Assembly (NCBI GenBank): GCA_026225945.1 | Contig: JAMJFZ010000165.1 | Span: 1,102,001-1,166,000, forward strand | Length of the DNA stretch: 64,000 nucleotides | Direction of reading: 5' to 3' | Origin: Cricetomys ansorgei | Lineage: Eukaryota > Chordata > Mammalia > Rodentia > Nesomyidae | Part shown: one piece after another, positions 47,547-59,487 of the stretch | Position numbering within the stretch: the stretch's first letter is position 1 | How the letters are laid out: each line of letters opens with the position of its first letter | Program-made: the position numbers and the translations under genes | Notes under the pieces: generated by a model | Database searches by the model: none | Told to the model about the DNA's origin: nothing | What the model saw: only the letters and a program-made list of their open reading frames with translations

Positions 47547-50500
47547 GGAGTCAGCTTTTTCCCCTAATCATCAGGTATAGGTGCATTCAAAGGAACTGAA
47601 ACCAGAGAGAAAAGCCAAGGGCTTTTCCTGGATCATGAGCCAGACATGGAGCCTACGTGTGCCCCAAAGTGTATTCTCAACCATCAAGGCAAACTAGGGG
47701 TTGGGGGCTATAGTCAGATCAAGGGGCCTATTGTCAAATTCCTGATGAAAGCTCTTGGATCTGCCTAACACACTGTCCAGTTGGTAAAGCTGGAGCACCA
47801 GGAGACCTGTCCCTGAGGGGAAAGGTCTCAGGAATCAGTCTGGCCCTGACCAGAGCCTGTGGAACCCCTCGTGTGGCAGCCACACGTACAGGGTCCATTT
47901 GCTGACCACGACACGGAGTGTGGTGCTAATGGCAGGTCCAAAAGAATTGGGGAGGGGCCTAGCAGATTGGGAGCATATCCCAGGAGGATTGATGTCTCTA
48001 AGACCTTGTCCCTGATCATCCCAATAACCTGGTTTAATGTAGAGCTGGCTCGTTTGCATGCTCTCTGTGGGATGCTTGCTCACTCCGGAAGAGCTCAGCC
48101 TGGCCTGACTGTTGTTAAGGAACAGCTCGTTCTTTGTTCTTCCCTGGACCTCCACCTTTTCAGGGGAGCTTGGGGGGGGGGTAGGTGGGCCGAGGATGGA
48201 GGAGACAGTGGCTCAGGCTCTCTAACTTCTGGGCAACTCTGTGACCCATGGGACTCCTGTAAGTCAGTCTCCAATTTACAGATGAGCAGTCTAGTCATCA
48301 GAGAGGGCAAGTTCTTGTGGTACACTGGTGTACCTTTGTAGCTTCTCGGCCAACCTTCCCAGCCTTCCTCCCTGGAGCGAGACCCACCTCCCACCTGGCT
48401 CTCCCAGGGCAGGGGCAGGCCTGGGAGAAGGAGGTGGTGACAGTTCGGGTTTCCCAGGGAACTTGGCCGCACTGCTGTCTGCCGCTTTGATTCCCCTTCA
48501 TCTTGTTTGTGACTGTTGGCACCACCGGGTCCCAGAGGCCACCTCCCGTGAATAGACGCTTGACCTTCCTTTGTGGGCTGCTGTCTTAATGAGCTTCATT
48601 GAGTTTAATGAGATCTCCATTCACTGGAGCTCAGCAGCCAGCCTGGGGGCCCTGAGATATACAGGCATCGAAGTGCCAAGGTGACAGTATGATGGGGGGG
48701 CCAAGGGCACGAGTGGGGTTCAAGGGAGCAAAATCCCTTCACCCACCAAGGGTCCCTTGGTCCTGCTTCTTCACCAAGACCAGATGCCAATGACAGCTGC
48801 TTTTAAGGGGTGCCTACTCTGCTTTTAAAGGTGTCCTTCCCTTGAGAATCCCCAGTGTGCCTCAGAAAAGTGCCTTTGTCTTGTCCCATTAAGGAGGCGA
48901 CCGTCGGAGACATGTCCCTGTCTGCCTCCCTTGCTGGCCACGAGCTCTGAGAACGGACAGTACTACGTCTCACTCCACATCTGCCAGAGGATGCCGCGCT
49001 CTGTCCTGGGGAGAATGGGGACACGACAGCAGGATTTTCTAAACAGAAGCCCGCTCTCCATCTGGCTGGTAGATTTAAGAGTTTGGTGGGGAAGCGGGTT
49101 CTCACGTATCGCCTGCTGGAGCGTGTAATCTGCTTAACGGTGCGGGGCTGTTTGTCAGTAGCAGAACTGCAGCAGAATATATTATAGCAGAATTGTCGTC
49201 ACCCTTTGGATTCAGCACCCCTGCTCCTGAGAATTGATTCTGCAAGTAAACTTAATGCTGGCCGAGTACGAGGGGTACCCACAGATGACTGGTCCAGCTT
49301 ACCGAAGAACACGAGCCCCTGCATCCAGCAGCACAGGAACGGGTAAAGTGAGTTACATAGGTCTGTGCTCTGCTGCTGAACAGGAATAGGAGAAACTTCC
49401 TCAGTGCCGGGATGGAAAAATTGCCAACGAAGATTAAATGAGAGAGGGGCGGTTATAAAACTGTGTAGCATACACTAGCTTATGTGTTGGAAATGTCCCC
49501 AAGCAGGCGAGAACCTGTGCTTATTTTTGTTTGCATGTGCATTAAACAATTCTAGAGAGCAACACGAGGAGAAACCTAAACAGGTTACCTGTGTGCGCTG
49601 GGGTGGGGCGCCGAGGCCGAGGACCATGGAGGAAGCCTCTTCCCGTAAGTCTCTGTGCTCTCAGTGGTCTGCCTGCAGGAATGGATCATGTAGGTGATTT
49701 TTTTGTAAAGAGAGGGATGGTTGACACTGGCTTCTTGGGAAGTTCACTCCAGCAGCAGGAGGAAGGAGAGGAGGGGTTCCCTCCCCCCAAAGGCATCAAC
49801 AGACATGAGCTGACATCCGTGGCACCTGGTGCCCTTCCAGGAGCTGCCGGTGGCGATGCCGGGTACCCTGCCACCTTCTCTGAGCAAGGGCGGGGCTGGA
49901 ACTAGAGAGACTGGAGTGACCAGAGGGGCGACGACCTGATGCCACCCCATGGCCCAGGTTTCGATTAATGGACAGTGGAGATGCTCAGAACAGTCAGCCC
50001 TGGGCAGCAGGAGGTCAGAGCTGGGCTCCTTGCCCACCCCCACCCCACTCCCATCCTCTCAGACCTCCCTCTGCTCTACTGGCCTTGTGTCTGAGCAAGT
50101 CACACATTCTGCCTTTACCTGCTTGCTCATCCGTTAAATAGAATAATACCCACCGAGCGTGGTCTCTGTGTTTTAATAAGATGATGTTTGCTCAGGCCCT
50201 GGCCACAGTAATACCCGCCAAGCCATCTTCCCTGTCGTCTTTCTTAGCAGACAGGTCTCTCCCAACCTTGGATAGATGGATGTGTTTAGCACCCCAAAAC
50301 TCTTCAATAAGCAGGCGCTGTTCCCTTCCCGGCCCGGCCCTCCCTGACTCGGGTGGAATATGTCAGTAGGATATACTGTCAGTAGGATATACTGACAGTA
50401 AGCCCGGCTAGGACCCATGTCATTCGGTGGGTTGGGCAAGCGGGAAGCTGTAGAGGCTTGGAATATGGCTGGCTGGCCTTGTGTGCTTCTGCCTGAGTCA

Positions 50501-51060
50501 AAGACACTGGCTCCGGGAAGCTGAGAATCCTGTGGAACCAGCTCGGCCGGATCTCTGACTTGCAGCTAAGCCTGGATGGCCTTGGCATCGAAGAGCAGAC
50601 TCCCAGCTGACAGTAAATGATTAGTATTGGAAGACCCCATGTTTGGGGGTGTCCGTTATGCAAGACCATGGCATCAATGACAGACTGAGCACCGCCTGGT
50701 TCCTCTAGAGTTAAGCTGAGGGCTCGTCACACAGCTTTCAGGGCTCTACAGGGCCTCAGTGATCATGATCTGTCTCACCCCATGTCGCGTTCTTCGCTTT
50801 GGCCCTCAGGCCTCTGCTAACGACCGACATGTGCAATGCTGCGACTCACCCCCAGCCTCTGCACAGGCTACCCTCATCTTGAACCCACTGTGCTGGGTAG
50901 TGCCTTCGTGCCCTGCAGGAGTTGGCTTCCCCCCAACCCAGAAGCCTTTGTGGGGACCCCAAGTGTGAGTTAGTCTCCCCCCACTAGGGGGTTACTCCAT
51001 GGAGGCAAAGGATGGGTGTCCAAGCTCTTGGCGGAATGTGTTCACTGCGAAAACTGACTA
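47547..51060. other. Intergenic, mostly unique, no gene seen
   Basis: 3.5 kb with very few recognisable repeats; a MIR-like remnant lies near 50085-50180. A TTAATGAG/TTTAATGAG patch (48585-48612) and an AT-rich patch (49170-49200) are weak candidates for conserved elements. A perfect 17 bp direct duplication (TGTCAGTAGGATATACT) sits at about 50360-50394. Confidence 0.45.
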
Positions 51061-51062
51061 AT

Positions 51063-51111
<49 letters not shown>
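51063..51111. repeat. (CA)n microsatellite
   Basis: About 24 uninterrupted CA units. Confidence 0.95.
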
Positions 51112-51116
<5 letters not shown>

Positions 51117-51156
51117 CTCCATCTGCCTGAGGAATCGAACGACCCTCAGAATGGGA

Positions 51157-51525
51157 CGGCATTCATATCTGTTCCATTGCTGTGAAGAATCTCCATGACC
51201 AAGGCGACTTGTAAAAGAAAGCATTTAATTGAGGGACCTGCGTACAGTTTCAGGGTGCGTCCATATGACCGGGAGCGTGGCAGCAGGCAGGCAGGCATGG
51301 CACTGGAGCGGCAGCTGAGAGTTTGCATCTGATCCACAAGCACAGGGTGTAGAAAGCAAGACTGGGCCTGGCGTGGGCTTTTGAAACCTCAAAGCCCACC
51401 TGCAGTGGCACCCCTTCTCCACAAGGCCACACCTCCTAATGCTTCCTAAACAGTTCCACCAACTGGGAACTGAACATTCAAATAGATGAGCCTATGGGGG
51501 CCTTTCTCATTCAAACCACCACAGG
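51157..51525 (-). mobile_element. Rodent interspersed repeat, reverse copy of the 58051 family
   Basis: 'gttccattgctgtgaagaat', 'ggcaggcaggcatggcactg', 'ggcttttgaaacctcaaagc' and 'cctatgggggcctttctc' appear in reverse complement and reverse order at 58051-58437. Family not named. Confidence 0.75.
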
Positions 51526-51609
51526 GGCAGAGGTAGGCTTTGGGGTAGGAGGTACCATGGTGCCTTCCACTCTGCCCCCCCAACTCCTACCCACCCACCA
51601 CGCTCTACT

Positions 51610-51755
51610 CTTTGTTTGTTTGTCTGTTTAAGTAGAATCTCATGTAGCACCAGGTTAGCTTCAAACTCCCTGTGTATCCAAGGACAACCTTGAACTTCTG
51701 ATCCTCCCTCCACCTCCTGAGTGCTGGGATCCCAGGCTTACATCACCTTGCCCTG
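51610..51755 (-). mobile_element. Old B1-related SINE (antisense)
   Basis: (GTTT)n lead-in, 'gtagaatctcatgtagcac', 'aaccttgaacttctgatcc' and 'gagtgctgggatcccaggct': diverged reversed B1. Confidence 0.7.
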
Positions 51756-51952
51756 CATATTGCTGACTCCTGAGGGAGCTCAAGTAGAATGTTTCAACAG
51801 CACCCAATCCCCAAGGCATGACTATGAGGCTCTTGGCTTCAGAGCTATGTGACCTTGTACATGCTCCTTCGTCTCCGAGACTCAGTGTACCTATTATTTC
51901 TTGGTGCCTAACAAACCACTTCAAAGTCTACTGGCTTGAACAACAAGAGCAC

Positions 51953-52118
51953 CAGGCTAGAGAGATGGGTCAGCAGTTAAAATCACTTACTGCTCTTACA
52001 GAGGACACAAGTTTGATTCCCAGTACCTATGTTGGGCAGCTCACAACCACCTATAACTCCAGTTCCAGGGGATTCAACACCTTTTTCTGACCTCTGAAGG
52101 CACTGCATGTGTGTGTGT

Positions 52119-52157
<39 letters not shown>

Positions 52158-52190
52158 ACTTAAAAAAAAACATAAAAATAAAGTATTTTC
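51953..52190 (+). mobile_element. B3-type SINE with expanded CA tail
   Basis: 'ctagagagatgggtcagcag', 'gtttgattcccagtaccta' and 'aactccagttccaggggat', then (TG)n/(CA)n at about 52107-52157 and an A-rich end. Confidence 0.85.
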
Positions 52191-52559
52191 TTTTTAAGAA
52201 ATTCTTATTTATCTCCACAATGTTTCCACAGTGTCTCAGAGTAAGCTGGACTTCTCTGGGTTCTAAGTGGCTATGTTATGAGTCTTCATTCAGCAATAGG
52301 TTATCTAGGAGGCTGTAGTTTTGAGGGTTGGAAGTTTGGCTAGGTCTTGGACTGAAGGATAGGTCACAAGGCCATGGGTCATTCAGCATCCAGCAGACCA
52401 GCTTGGGCTTGTCTACAATGCCCGGTTCCCAGAGAGTGTGGAGAGGGGTCTTTAGAGGGGATGAGTCAGAACAAGGCTGACAACATGGACTCTGGCCCAA
52501 TCTGGCTGCTGTTCTTACCAGTGAGAGGAGATTAGGATGCAGATATCAAGAGCATAGTG

Positions 52560-52828
52560 TTGGGGAAGTTTATTTTTAGTTACGTTTGAAATTGTTTTAT
52601 GCACTGTTGGAAAAAGGGAAGCATAGGCCTTGACCTTTTGTGTTGTCTGCAGCTATTGGATTTCTGTGGGGGAGGTTTGATTGCTAATGATCTGCATGTG
52701 CTGTCAATAGAACACCTAAGGATTTCTGAATCAATAGAAACACCTGAGTTGAGATGCTCTAGGTTCGGCTGTTGATCTAGTGTGGTGCTGGCCAGGACTG
52801 TAGTTCCCTCTCCTGAGGTCTGGCAGGG
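52560..52828 (-). mobile_element. LTR-like repeat, reverse copy of the 60383 element
   Basis: 'ttggggaagtttattttta', 'gaaattgttttatgcactg', 'ttggatttctgtggggga' and 'gaacacctaaggatttctg' are the reverse complement, in reverse order, of 60383-60600. On the minus strand it carries AATAAA near its 3' end, as an LTR would. About 54 extra bases around 52726-52780 are missing from the other copy. Confidence 0.6.
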
Positions 52829-52919
52829 CTTCCACGTATGAAGATGCTTCCCTGTCTCTTCCTTGGTGAACCACCATGGCAATGTTCAACTACAGCATAC
52901 AAACCATGGGGGGCCAGCC

Positions 52920-53095
52920 ATGGAGGACAGCCGGTGAAGGTACCATCTGCAAGCCAAGCAGAGGTCCTCGGCAGAACCAGCCCTGCCAAGCACCCAGCCT
53001 TTGGGCTTTCAGAACTGAGAAAACAAATGTCTGTTGTTGAAGCCCCAGCCTGTGGGATTTTGTTATTGCAGAAAACGAACACAAGTGATATCCTC
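52920..53095 (+). mobile_element. MaLR-type LTR fragment (3' part)
   Basis: 'gccaagcagaggtcctcggc', 'tcagaactgagaaaacaaat', 'gtctgttgttgaagccccag' and 'cctgtgggattttgttattg' follow the 3' end of mammalian MaLR LTRs, where a poly(A) signal precedes 'gtctgttgttt'. Non-autonomous ERVL relative; no viral gene present. Confidence 0.7.
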
Positions 53096-53111
53096 ATAAA
53101 ATGAAATCTGG

Positions 53112-53394
53112 CGCCGGTAAGGGGATGGCTCAGTGAAGTGCAGGTGTGAGAACCTGTGATCAGATTCCCAGAACCCATGTAATAGCCAGGCGTGGTGTCG
53201 AGAGACTGTGAACCGAATGCTTCTTCAGCAAGACAAGAAGGGGACAGAAAAAACCCACAGACACTTGCGGGCTAGCTAGCCTGGCATATACAGAGAACAA
53301 ACAGGCACCCCATCTCAGTGAGGTGGAATGAGGGGACCAAGGCCCGAGGCTGTCCTCTGACCACAAATGCACTGTGCCACACTTACCTGCATTC
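53112..53394 (+). mobile_element. B4/B2-related SINE
   Basis: 'aaggggatggctcagtgaag' and 'tgatcagattcccagaacc' head, then 'atagccaggcgtggtgtcg' and 'ctgtcctctgaccacaaatg'. Leads into the CA array. Confidence 0.55.
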
Positions 53395-53397
53395 ACA

Positions 53398-53447
<50 letters not shown>
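53395..53447. repeat. (CA)n microsatellite
   Basis: About 25 CA units with one ATA interruption near the start. Confidence 0.95.
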
Positions 53448-54605
53448 GGTGTTTAATGAGGGAATCTGGATATAGACACACAAAGGTAAATGTGGCCACA
53501 GAGAGAAACGATGCCAGGTGAGGTTGGAGGACCAAAGCTGTGTCTCTGGTCCTATGGACTGAGAAGCACCTGGAACTGGGGAGAGGCAAGGCTGGAATCC
53601 CATGCAGGCTTCCCCAGGCCAGGGCTGTCGGCATCCTGCTTTCCAGCCTTGGAACGGTAAGATATTACATGACCGTTTGCAGTACGTTGTTAGGGCAGCG
53701 AGGGAATGGAGACACCAGCATCCTTTCCCCTTCTGCAGCAGGCTCTGACCCAGACCCCATGTCAAGTCCAGATGGACCGGGAAGTGGGGTCTGTGGGGTC
53801 AGATGCTGGTGGAGGGATGCTGTCCACCCATCCTACCAAAGGATGGACAGTCCTCTGCGATGGATTCTGTGAGAGAAACGAAAGCAGCCTGTGGGCCATG
53901 GTCATCCACTCCCAGGCTCCACCTGCTGAACAGGACAGGTTTCAGTAGGGTGTGTGGCACAGAGGACACACAGTGATCGTTTGTTGAAGTCAGTACTTCT
54001 TTAAAGCAAAAATCTTTATTCACAGTTTAGCTACAATTTCCACAACAGTGCTGGCACAGAACAGACACGCAGAGACTAATGAATTCCAGCTGGCTTGGCA
54101 TCGGGGGCCCTGCCTGCCCACAGGACCCGCCTGGTGCTCGCGCCTATGCGCAGGTGCCCAGTCCATAGGAAGAAGGCTGCCTCAGATGGCGACAGCCTCA
54201 TTCCCACGGCTGCTGTCGAAAGCCCACAGGCCGTCAGTCAGCCGCTCTGAGCTCCCTCATCCCAGGAATCTGCTTCCCACCCCTCCCACTTCCCGGTCCA
54301 GACAGAGGCAGTGACCCCTCGTGAGGAGAGCCACCTGCCACTCTGATGCAGGCAGAGGCAGCTGAGAGGTGGGTCAGCCCTCCTCCCTGAACTGTCACGG
54401 AGGCCTAAGGAGGGCAGGCGAGCGCTCGCCAGCATCCCTTTCCTGCCCTAATTGTCTCAAACACTCAAAGGCTCTTGAGTAGCCGCAGGTCACAAGCTCA
54501 AGCGCACAAGAACACAAGAACGCACAAGAACACAAGAACGAGGGCCGAGCTACGCGTCAGGGAGGAGCCAGGGGAGAAGGGACACCCTCACTCACGTCGG
54601 CCAAC
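53448..54605. other. Intergenic, unique, no gene seen
   Basis: No repeat body recognised. A small CACAAGAAC/GCACAAGAAC tandem cluster is at about 54506-54540. Confidence 0.4.
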
Positions 54606-54860
54606 CCCGAAACCCAATTTATAAAGTGAATATCTGGTGTGACATTCAACCAAATTAACAATTTATAGATAACTCACATCATTAAGCAAATGCACTTTAA
54701 ATTGATTTCAAATTAGTGGGCTAATGATTTCCCTCAGGACCAGTCTCCTCCGGCCCCTCGCACGGTGTTCCCGGTAAGAGGTAGGTGTGCGATAACAGCC
54801 TCTTTATTCCATAATTGAAGCCATAATTGAACTCGGGGTCACAGCCAAGGGCCCTATTGA
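54606..54860. promoter_or_regulatory. Candidate conserved non-coding element
   Basis: A sharply AT-rich island in GC-richer flanks, free of repeats, with many homeodomain-type cores: AATTAACAATTTAT, TCATTAAGC, CAAATTAGTGG, GCTAATGATT and a near-duplicated CCATAATTGAA (54809 and 54821). Composition and motif density resemble vertebrate developmental enhancers. Function is inference only. Confidence 0.35.
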
Positions 54861-55554
54861 TCCTCACGGAGAGGGAAAGTGCTGACAGAGACTATCCTTG
54901 GGCCAGCGGGGCTAGCGGGGCCGCGGAGACCCGGCAGCTGTGGCAGATTTGAGAGCGTTTCCTGTACGACCTGCAAGTAGCCTAGGTGGTTGATGGGAAA
55001 GTTAAGTGCCCTTGAGACAGAGAGTATTCCCAAGCCCAGGCTCAGAACATCCCAAGATGTGTACCGAATCCATAGGACCCCCCAGTGTCCCCAAGGCCCC
55101 AAGGCGAATACGGCACCCTACCGTGACTCACCCTGTCTGCCTGGCCTCCAACTGTCCAGGATGAGGGAATCCGAACCAAGGCACCCCACGAACAAGTTAT
55201 GCTCCCCCTCCACGCTATCCCTTGAGTCCTTTACCCCTCACCTCAGCCCAGCCGAGAGCGCCCTGGCTGTCAGCTCAGAAAGACAGAGTGCAAAGTGGAG
55301 AACACTGTGGGCCCAGCAGCCCTGGGTCAACATCTCACAGCACAGAGCAGCGTTGCTCTCCGTGCCGCCGCCGCAGGGGCCATGCGCATCATCAGCTCCC
55401 TCTCAAGAGAACTCAGGAGCCCGCTTTATTCTGCACCAGCCTTTTGGATATTTTGAATTTAGAGATCTTTTCTCCGAGGAGTGTGTAAGGGCATGGAAGT
55501 GGGAGGAGATGCAGGAGAAAGAGAGAAGGGAGGCCCGAGGAAAGGAAGGCGGGC

Positions 55555-55815
55555 CAGAAACCCAGTGAGAAGAGAGAGCGAGACAGACATGACACACACA
55601 GACAGGGAGACACGGAAGAGGCAGAGACAGCAGCAGAGACTCAGACACACAGACAGACATACACACATACAGACACACACCTATGTAATATGTGTAGACA
55701 TGTAGACATCTACACATGGATGTATGCACATACACAGATCCACGAACACTCACAGACGCACACACCCAAGACATACACATAAACTTATACACAGACATCT
55801 GCACAGACATTCATG
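55555..55815. repeat. Purine/CA-rich low-complexity tract
   Basis: AGAGAG and ACACAGACA blocks pass into CACACA and ACATACACA. No SINE body. Confidence 0.75.
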
Positions 55816-56029
55816 CATGGACTGGTTTCACGGAAAAGTAACTGTGTAGTTGGAAACCTCAGGAATCCAGAGTCAGAATGTGCAGTGGAATGGGTAAGGG
55901 GATGGGGCTCTGGGTCTTCGCATGAACGGATCAATGCTGAGGGAAGTGTTGAAATGTCCCACGTGTCCTTGAGATTGTTGCCCTGTCTGTGACATGGGTC
56001 CAGCGTACATTTTAGAATTACCTAAACTT

Positions 56030-56282
56030 AGAGACTGGGTAATGGCTCAGTAAGAGTACTTCGAGCACTGGACAGGAGTCCAAAAGCTGAGTCACAGCAC
56101 ACCTGTCATCCCAGCGCTGATGGAGTGTGAAGAGGAAACAGGAGGAACACTGGGGCTTGATGGCTGACCACCAAGCTCCGGGATCAGTGACAGACTTTAT
56201 CTCAAGGAAACAAGGTGGAAAATGACAGAACAGGACACTCAGTGTCCTCCTCTGTGATTCTTGTCTGCACACAGATGGATGT
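56030..56282 (+). mobile_element. B4-like SINE, degenerate
   Basis: 'tagagactgggtaatggctc' and 'tcatcccagcgctgatgga' with 'gactttatctcaaggaaac' give a tRNA-like head plus B1-like body. It leads into the CA/CAGA tract. Confidence 0.55.
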
Positions 56283-56563
56283 GTGGACACACACACACAT
56301 ACAGACATATACACACAGAGAGACATGCACACAGACAGACATACACACAGACATACACACACAGAGAGAGACACACACAGATGCACAGAGAGACATACAC
56401 ACACACACACAGACAGAGACATACACACACAGACACACAAAGAGGCATACACACATAGAGACATATACACACACACACACACACAGAGACATACACACAC
56501 AGACACAAAGAGACATAAACACATAGACACAAACACAGAGACACACACAGATGCACAGAGAGA

Positions 56564-56605
<42 letters not shown>
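56283..56605. repeat. Complex (CA)n/(ACAGAC)n microsatellite, about 320 bp
   Basis: Mixed ACACACAG, AGAGACATAC and ACAGACATA units ending in about 18 pure CA units. Long Thr-His or Val-Cys open frames on either strand are artefacts of the repeat. Confidence 0.92.
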
Positions 56606-57129
56606 TCCTAAGCACTATGCGACAGCAGTCAATACACTGCCCACGAATCTCAAAAGACTTTGGAGAAAGGTGAATCTGGGGATAAAGGACTTTGCTCTCC
56701 CCACCGCCCTCGAACCCATCTTGTTCTTGAAGCTCCCTGCGGATTTTAAGTTGGCCTTTGAGTGTCTAAGCCTCCCAGGACCGTTCTGTGGCTCTGGAGT
56801 GGAGATCGAACCTCGCTTGGCTAGATTCTTCTCTCGGTCATGTGCTAGCCCAGGATGTGGAAGATGAAGAGGGATCATTCACTCCAAACCCTGTATCACC
56901 TCATCCAGATTCCATTACAGACCGGGTCATGTCAGTGTCGGAGAAGGAGGAGGTGCGTGGGCAGAATTTCTGTTCCAGGCAGAGGCGAGCAGAGAAGTCG
57001 TCTAATCAATGTTGATCAGTAAATGCCCTGGAAAACTCTCGGGCCACAATTATCCAAGCAAACATCTTCCAGAACATCTTCTCCACTGGGTCAGGAGATG
57101 CAGAAAAGGCAAAGCCAAGAAGGAGGAAT

Positions 57130-57495
57130 TTTTTAATGACTGTGAATCAATATGACCAATTTGAAAACTGGTATCGACTCCATGATCCAGTGATCCCAGG
57201 CCTGAATGCAGATCTGGCACAGCTGGGTGCTTTGCTCATCCAAAAAATGCACAAAAACTTGCTTATCTCTCTTCCACATAGCTCAAACAGGAGACAACCC
57301 CACTGTCAATCAGTGGTAGAAGAAATGAATTACACTGTGCTTGCCACACACGAAAAGTGCTATAGAGCAACAACAACAAAATACTGGGACACAGAACAAC
57401 ACACCAGAACTGAAGACATAAGATCGAAGAAAGGAAACCGGGAGAGGCATGCTGAAGGATCCGGATGGTATGAAACTAAGGAATAAGGAAAACTA
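57130..57495 (+). mobile_element. Old L1 LINE fragment (sense)
   Basis: 'tccagtgatcccaggcctga', 'ccactgtcaatcagtggtag', 'aaatactgggacacagaac' and 'ggatggtatgaaactaagg' follow the order of an ancient L1 ORF2 end. No intact frame, inactive. Confidence 0.7.
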
Positions 57496-57498
57496 ATG

Positions 57499-57655
57499 TA
57501 AGCTGGGCAGCGGTGTTAGTACATGCCTTTAATCCCAGTACTCTGGAGGCAGAGGAAGGCGATCACTGTGAGTTTGAAGCCAGCCTGGTCTACAGGTGAT
57601 TCCAGGACATCCAGAGTTACAACAGAGAAACCCTGTCTCAAGGTGGGGAAAAAAA
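57499..57655 (+). mobile_element. B1 SINE
   Basis: 'tacatgcctttaatcccagt', 'ccagcctggtctacaggtg' and 'agagaaaccctgtctcaagg', full length with short A-rich tail. Inserted at the end of the L1 fragment. Confidence 0.92.
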
Positions 57656-57699
57656 GATTTGTGTGTTTATATTATACATAGAATTTTTTTCAACAATTC

Positions 57700-57790
57700 T
57701 TTTAGATAGGGTTTCACCTCATAGCCCGGACTAGCCTTGAACTTGCAATCTCTCTGCCTCGGCTTCCCTTGCTGGGATTCTGTGTGGCCT
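57700..57790 (-). mobile_element. B1-related fragment (antisense)
   Basis: 'tagatagggtttcacctca' and 'ctagccttgaacttgcaatc', then 'cttgctgggattctgtgtgg'. Confidence 0.6.
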
Positions 57791-58050
57791 TTCTGACAAA
57801 TATGTTACACGATCCTGCCTCTCTAAAGTGTAAAATAAGGTGACTCATAGTTTGTTCCTTGCTTTCCATCTTAAGGGGAGCTGTGTCACATACGGGAATT
57901 TCTGAACATGGGTCTCCAGACACAGGGACCGCTACAACCCTTGCAGCCTAAATCAGGGATACAGCTGTGGTAAGTGGGATCTGTGAGCTGAGACTTGGGG
58001 CTCCTCTGCCCTTAGATGTGTTCCAAAATAAGCAGAAGGGGCTTAGGATC

Positions 58051-58437
58051 TGTGACGATTTGAGTGAGAATGCCCCCCAAAGGCTCATACTTTTGGATGC
58101 TTGGTCCCTGGTTGGTGGGACTGTTTGGGAAGGATTGGGAGGTAAGTCACTGATGGCAGGCTTTGAGTTTCCAAACACCCACTCCATTCCCAATTAGTGT
58201 TCTCTCCTGCTCCCCCCTCTCTCTTTTCCCCCTCCTCCCTCCCTCTCTGCCTCCTGTTTGAGGGATCAAGATGTGAGCTCTAAGTGACTTCTCCAGCGCC
58301 ATGCCTGCCTGCCTCCTGCCATGCTCCCTGCCATGATGGATCCGCCCTCTGAGACCGTAAGGCCCCAATCAACTCTTTTTTCTATAAGTTGCATGGTCAT
58401 AGTGTGCCATCACAGTGATACAAAGTGATTAAGACAG
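58051..58437 (+). mobile_element. Rodent interspersed repeat, forward copy of the 51157 family
   Basis: 'tttgagtgagaatgcccccc', 'ggttggtgggactgtttggg', 'atcaagatgtgagctctaag', 'gccatgcctgcctgcctcct' and 'gtgattaagacag' end. Nearly complete, homologous to 51157-51525 in opposite orientation. Confidence 0.75.
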
Positions 58438-59115
58438 CAACCCAACACCCGGACACCCTGCCGTCACACAGTGACAACTCCTGAGTGAGCTTCAGATGCC
58501 AGAGGTGTGTGGAATCACTTTCTAGCTTGGGACTCCAATCATCTGCTATCGCAGTGAGACCCCCACAGTGGTGGAGTGCGGTGACCCCACGAGGGAGTGA
58601 TCACATACCGCCAGGGCGAGGCCCACAGTAGGAAACGGACAGAAGCTTCAGCACCTCGGACAGACGCCATCCGTTTGAAGCCCGGGGACCTGATTATTTC
58701 AGCACCGTGGGCAGAGACCCCGCTCGCTAACAGGCAGGGTTGGTAAGTCTTGTTTGCGGAGAGCAGTCTTCCCACGGCTTGCTATTTACGTGCTGCGCTG
58801 CTGTTTCCAGCTTTATATAACAAATTAAACTCTGGCAGCGTTAGAAAATGTATGTGTAATGAGAAGACTGGCTTGGAAAACACCCAACATGTGCCTCGCA
58901 CAGCAACCTCTTCCTCCAGTCCAGGTCTCTCCCAGGGCTCCTGCGTGTCAGATGATGCCCAGGTAAGCGGCATCCCCGGTAGCTGTGACTGTGCCAAAGC
59001 AAAACACAAAAACAAAAAACAGACCCCTAGGACTCACTGTATTTCCCAAAACCTAGACTCAAGAATATGTCTCCAGAGAGTGAAAGGAGAGGCTGTTCCG
59101 ACACTTTCCTTTAAA
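58438..59115. other. Intergenic, unique, no gene seen
   Basis: No repeat recognised. The stretch 58770-58880 (TTTATATAACAAATTAAAC and flanks) is AT-rich and could be a conserved element, but evidence is slight. Confidence 0.4.
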
Positions 59116-59117
59116 AG

Positions 59118-59362
59118 ATGGCGATGGGCGGAAGAGATGTCCCCGGGGTCAAGAGCGCAAAACGGTCAAGAGCAAAGAACTGGAGTGCAGGTTCCAGCAC
59201 CCACATCAGCAGCTCACAGCCTCCTTTAACTCCAGTTCCAGGGGGTCCAATACTCTCTATCTGAACTCTGGTGGTATCCACACACATTGCACACAAACTC
59301 ACGCAGGCGTGAGCACACACACGCGCGTGCGTGTGCGCGCACACACACACACACACACATGA
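59118..59362 (+). mobile_element. B3-type SINE with alternating CG/CA end
   Basis: 'ggaagagatgtccccggggt', 'gttccagcacccacatcag' and 'taactccagttccagggggt' precede an alternating purine-pyrimidine run ACACGCGCGTGCGTGTGCGC at 59318-59360. Confidence 0.75.
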
Positions 59363-59487
59363 TGACATTGATTTCACACTGAACTCTTTTTTAACCCATT
59401 TTTTTAGAAGGTTTGTTTATTTTTATTTTATATGCATGGACGTTTTGCCTTCCGGTCGCACGCTGTCAGTCCCGAGGGAGCAAAAGT

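Noticed and set aside
56018..56867. Cys-Val and Thr-His-rich frames of about 190 codons
   Set aside because: Translations of the CA/CAGA microsatellite and its complement.
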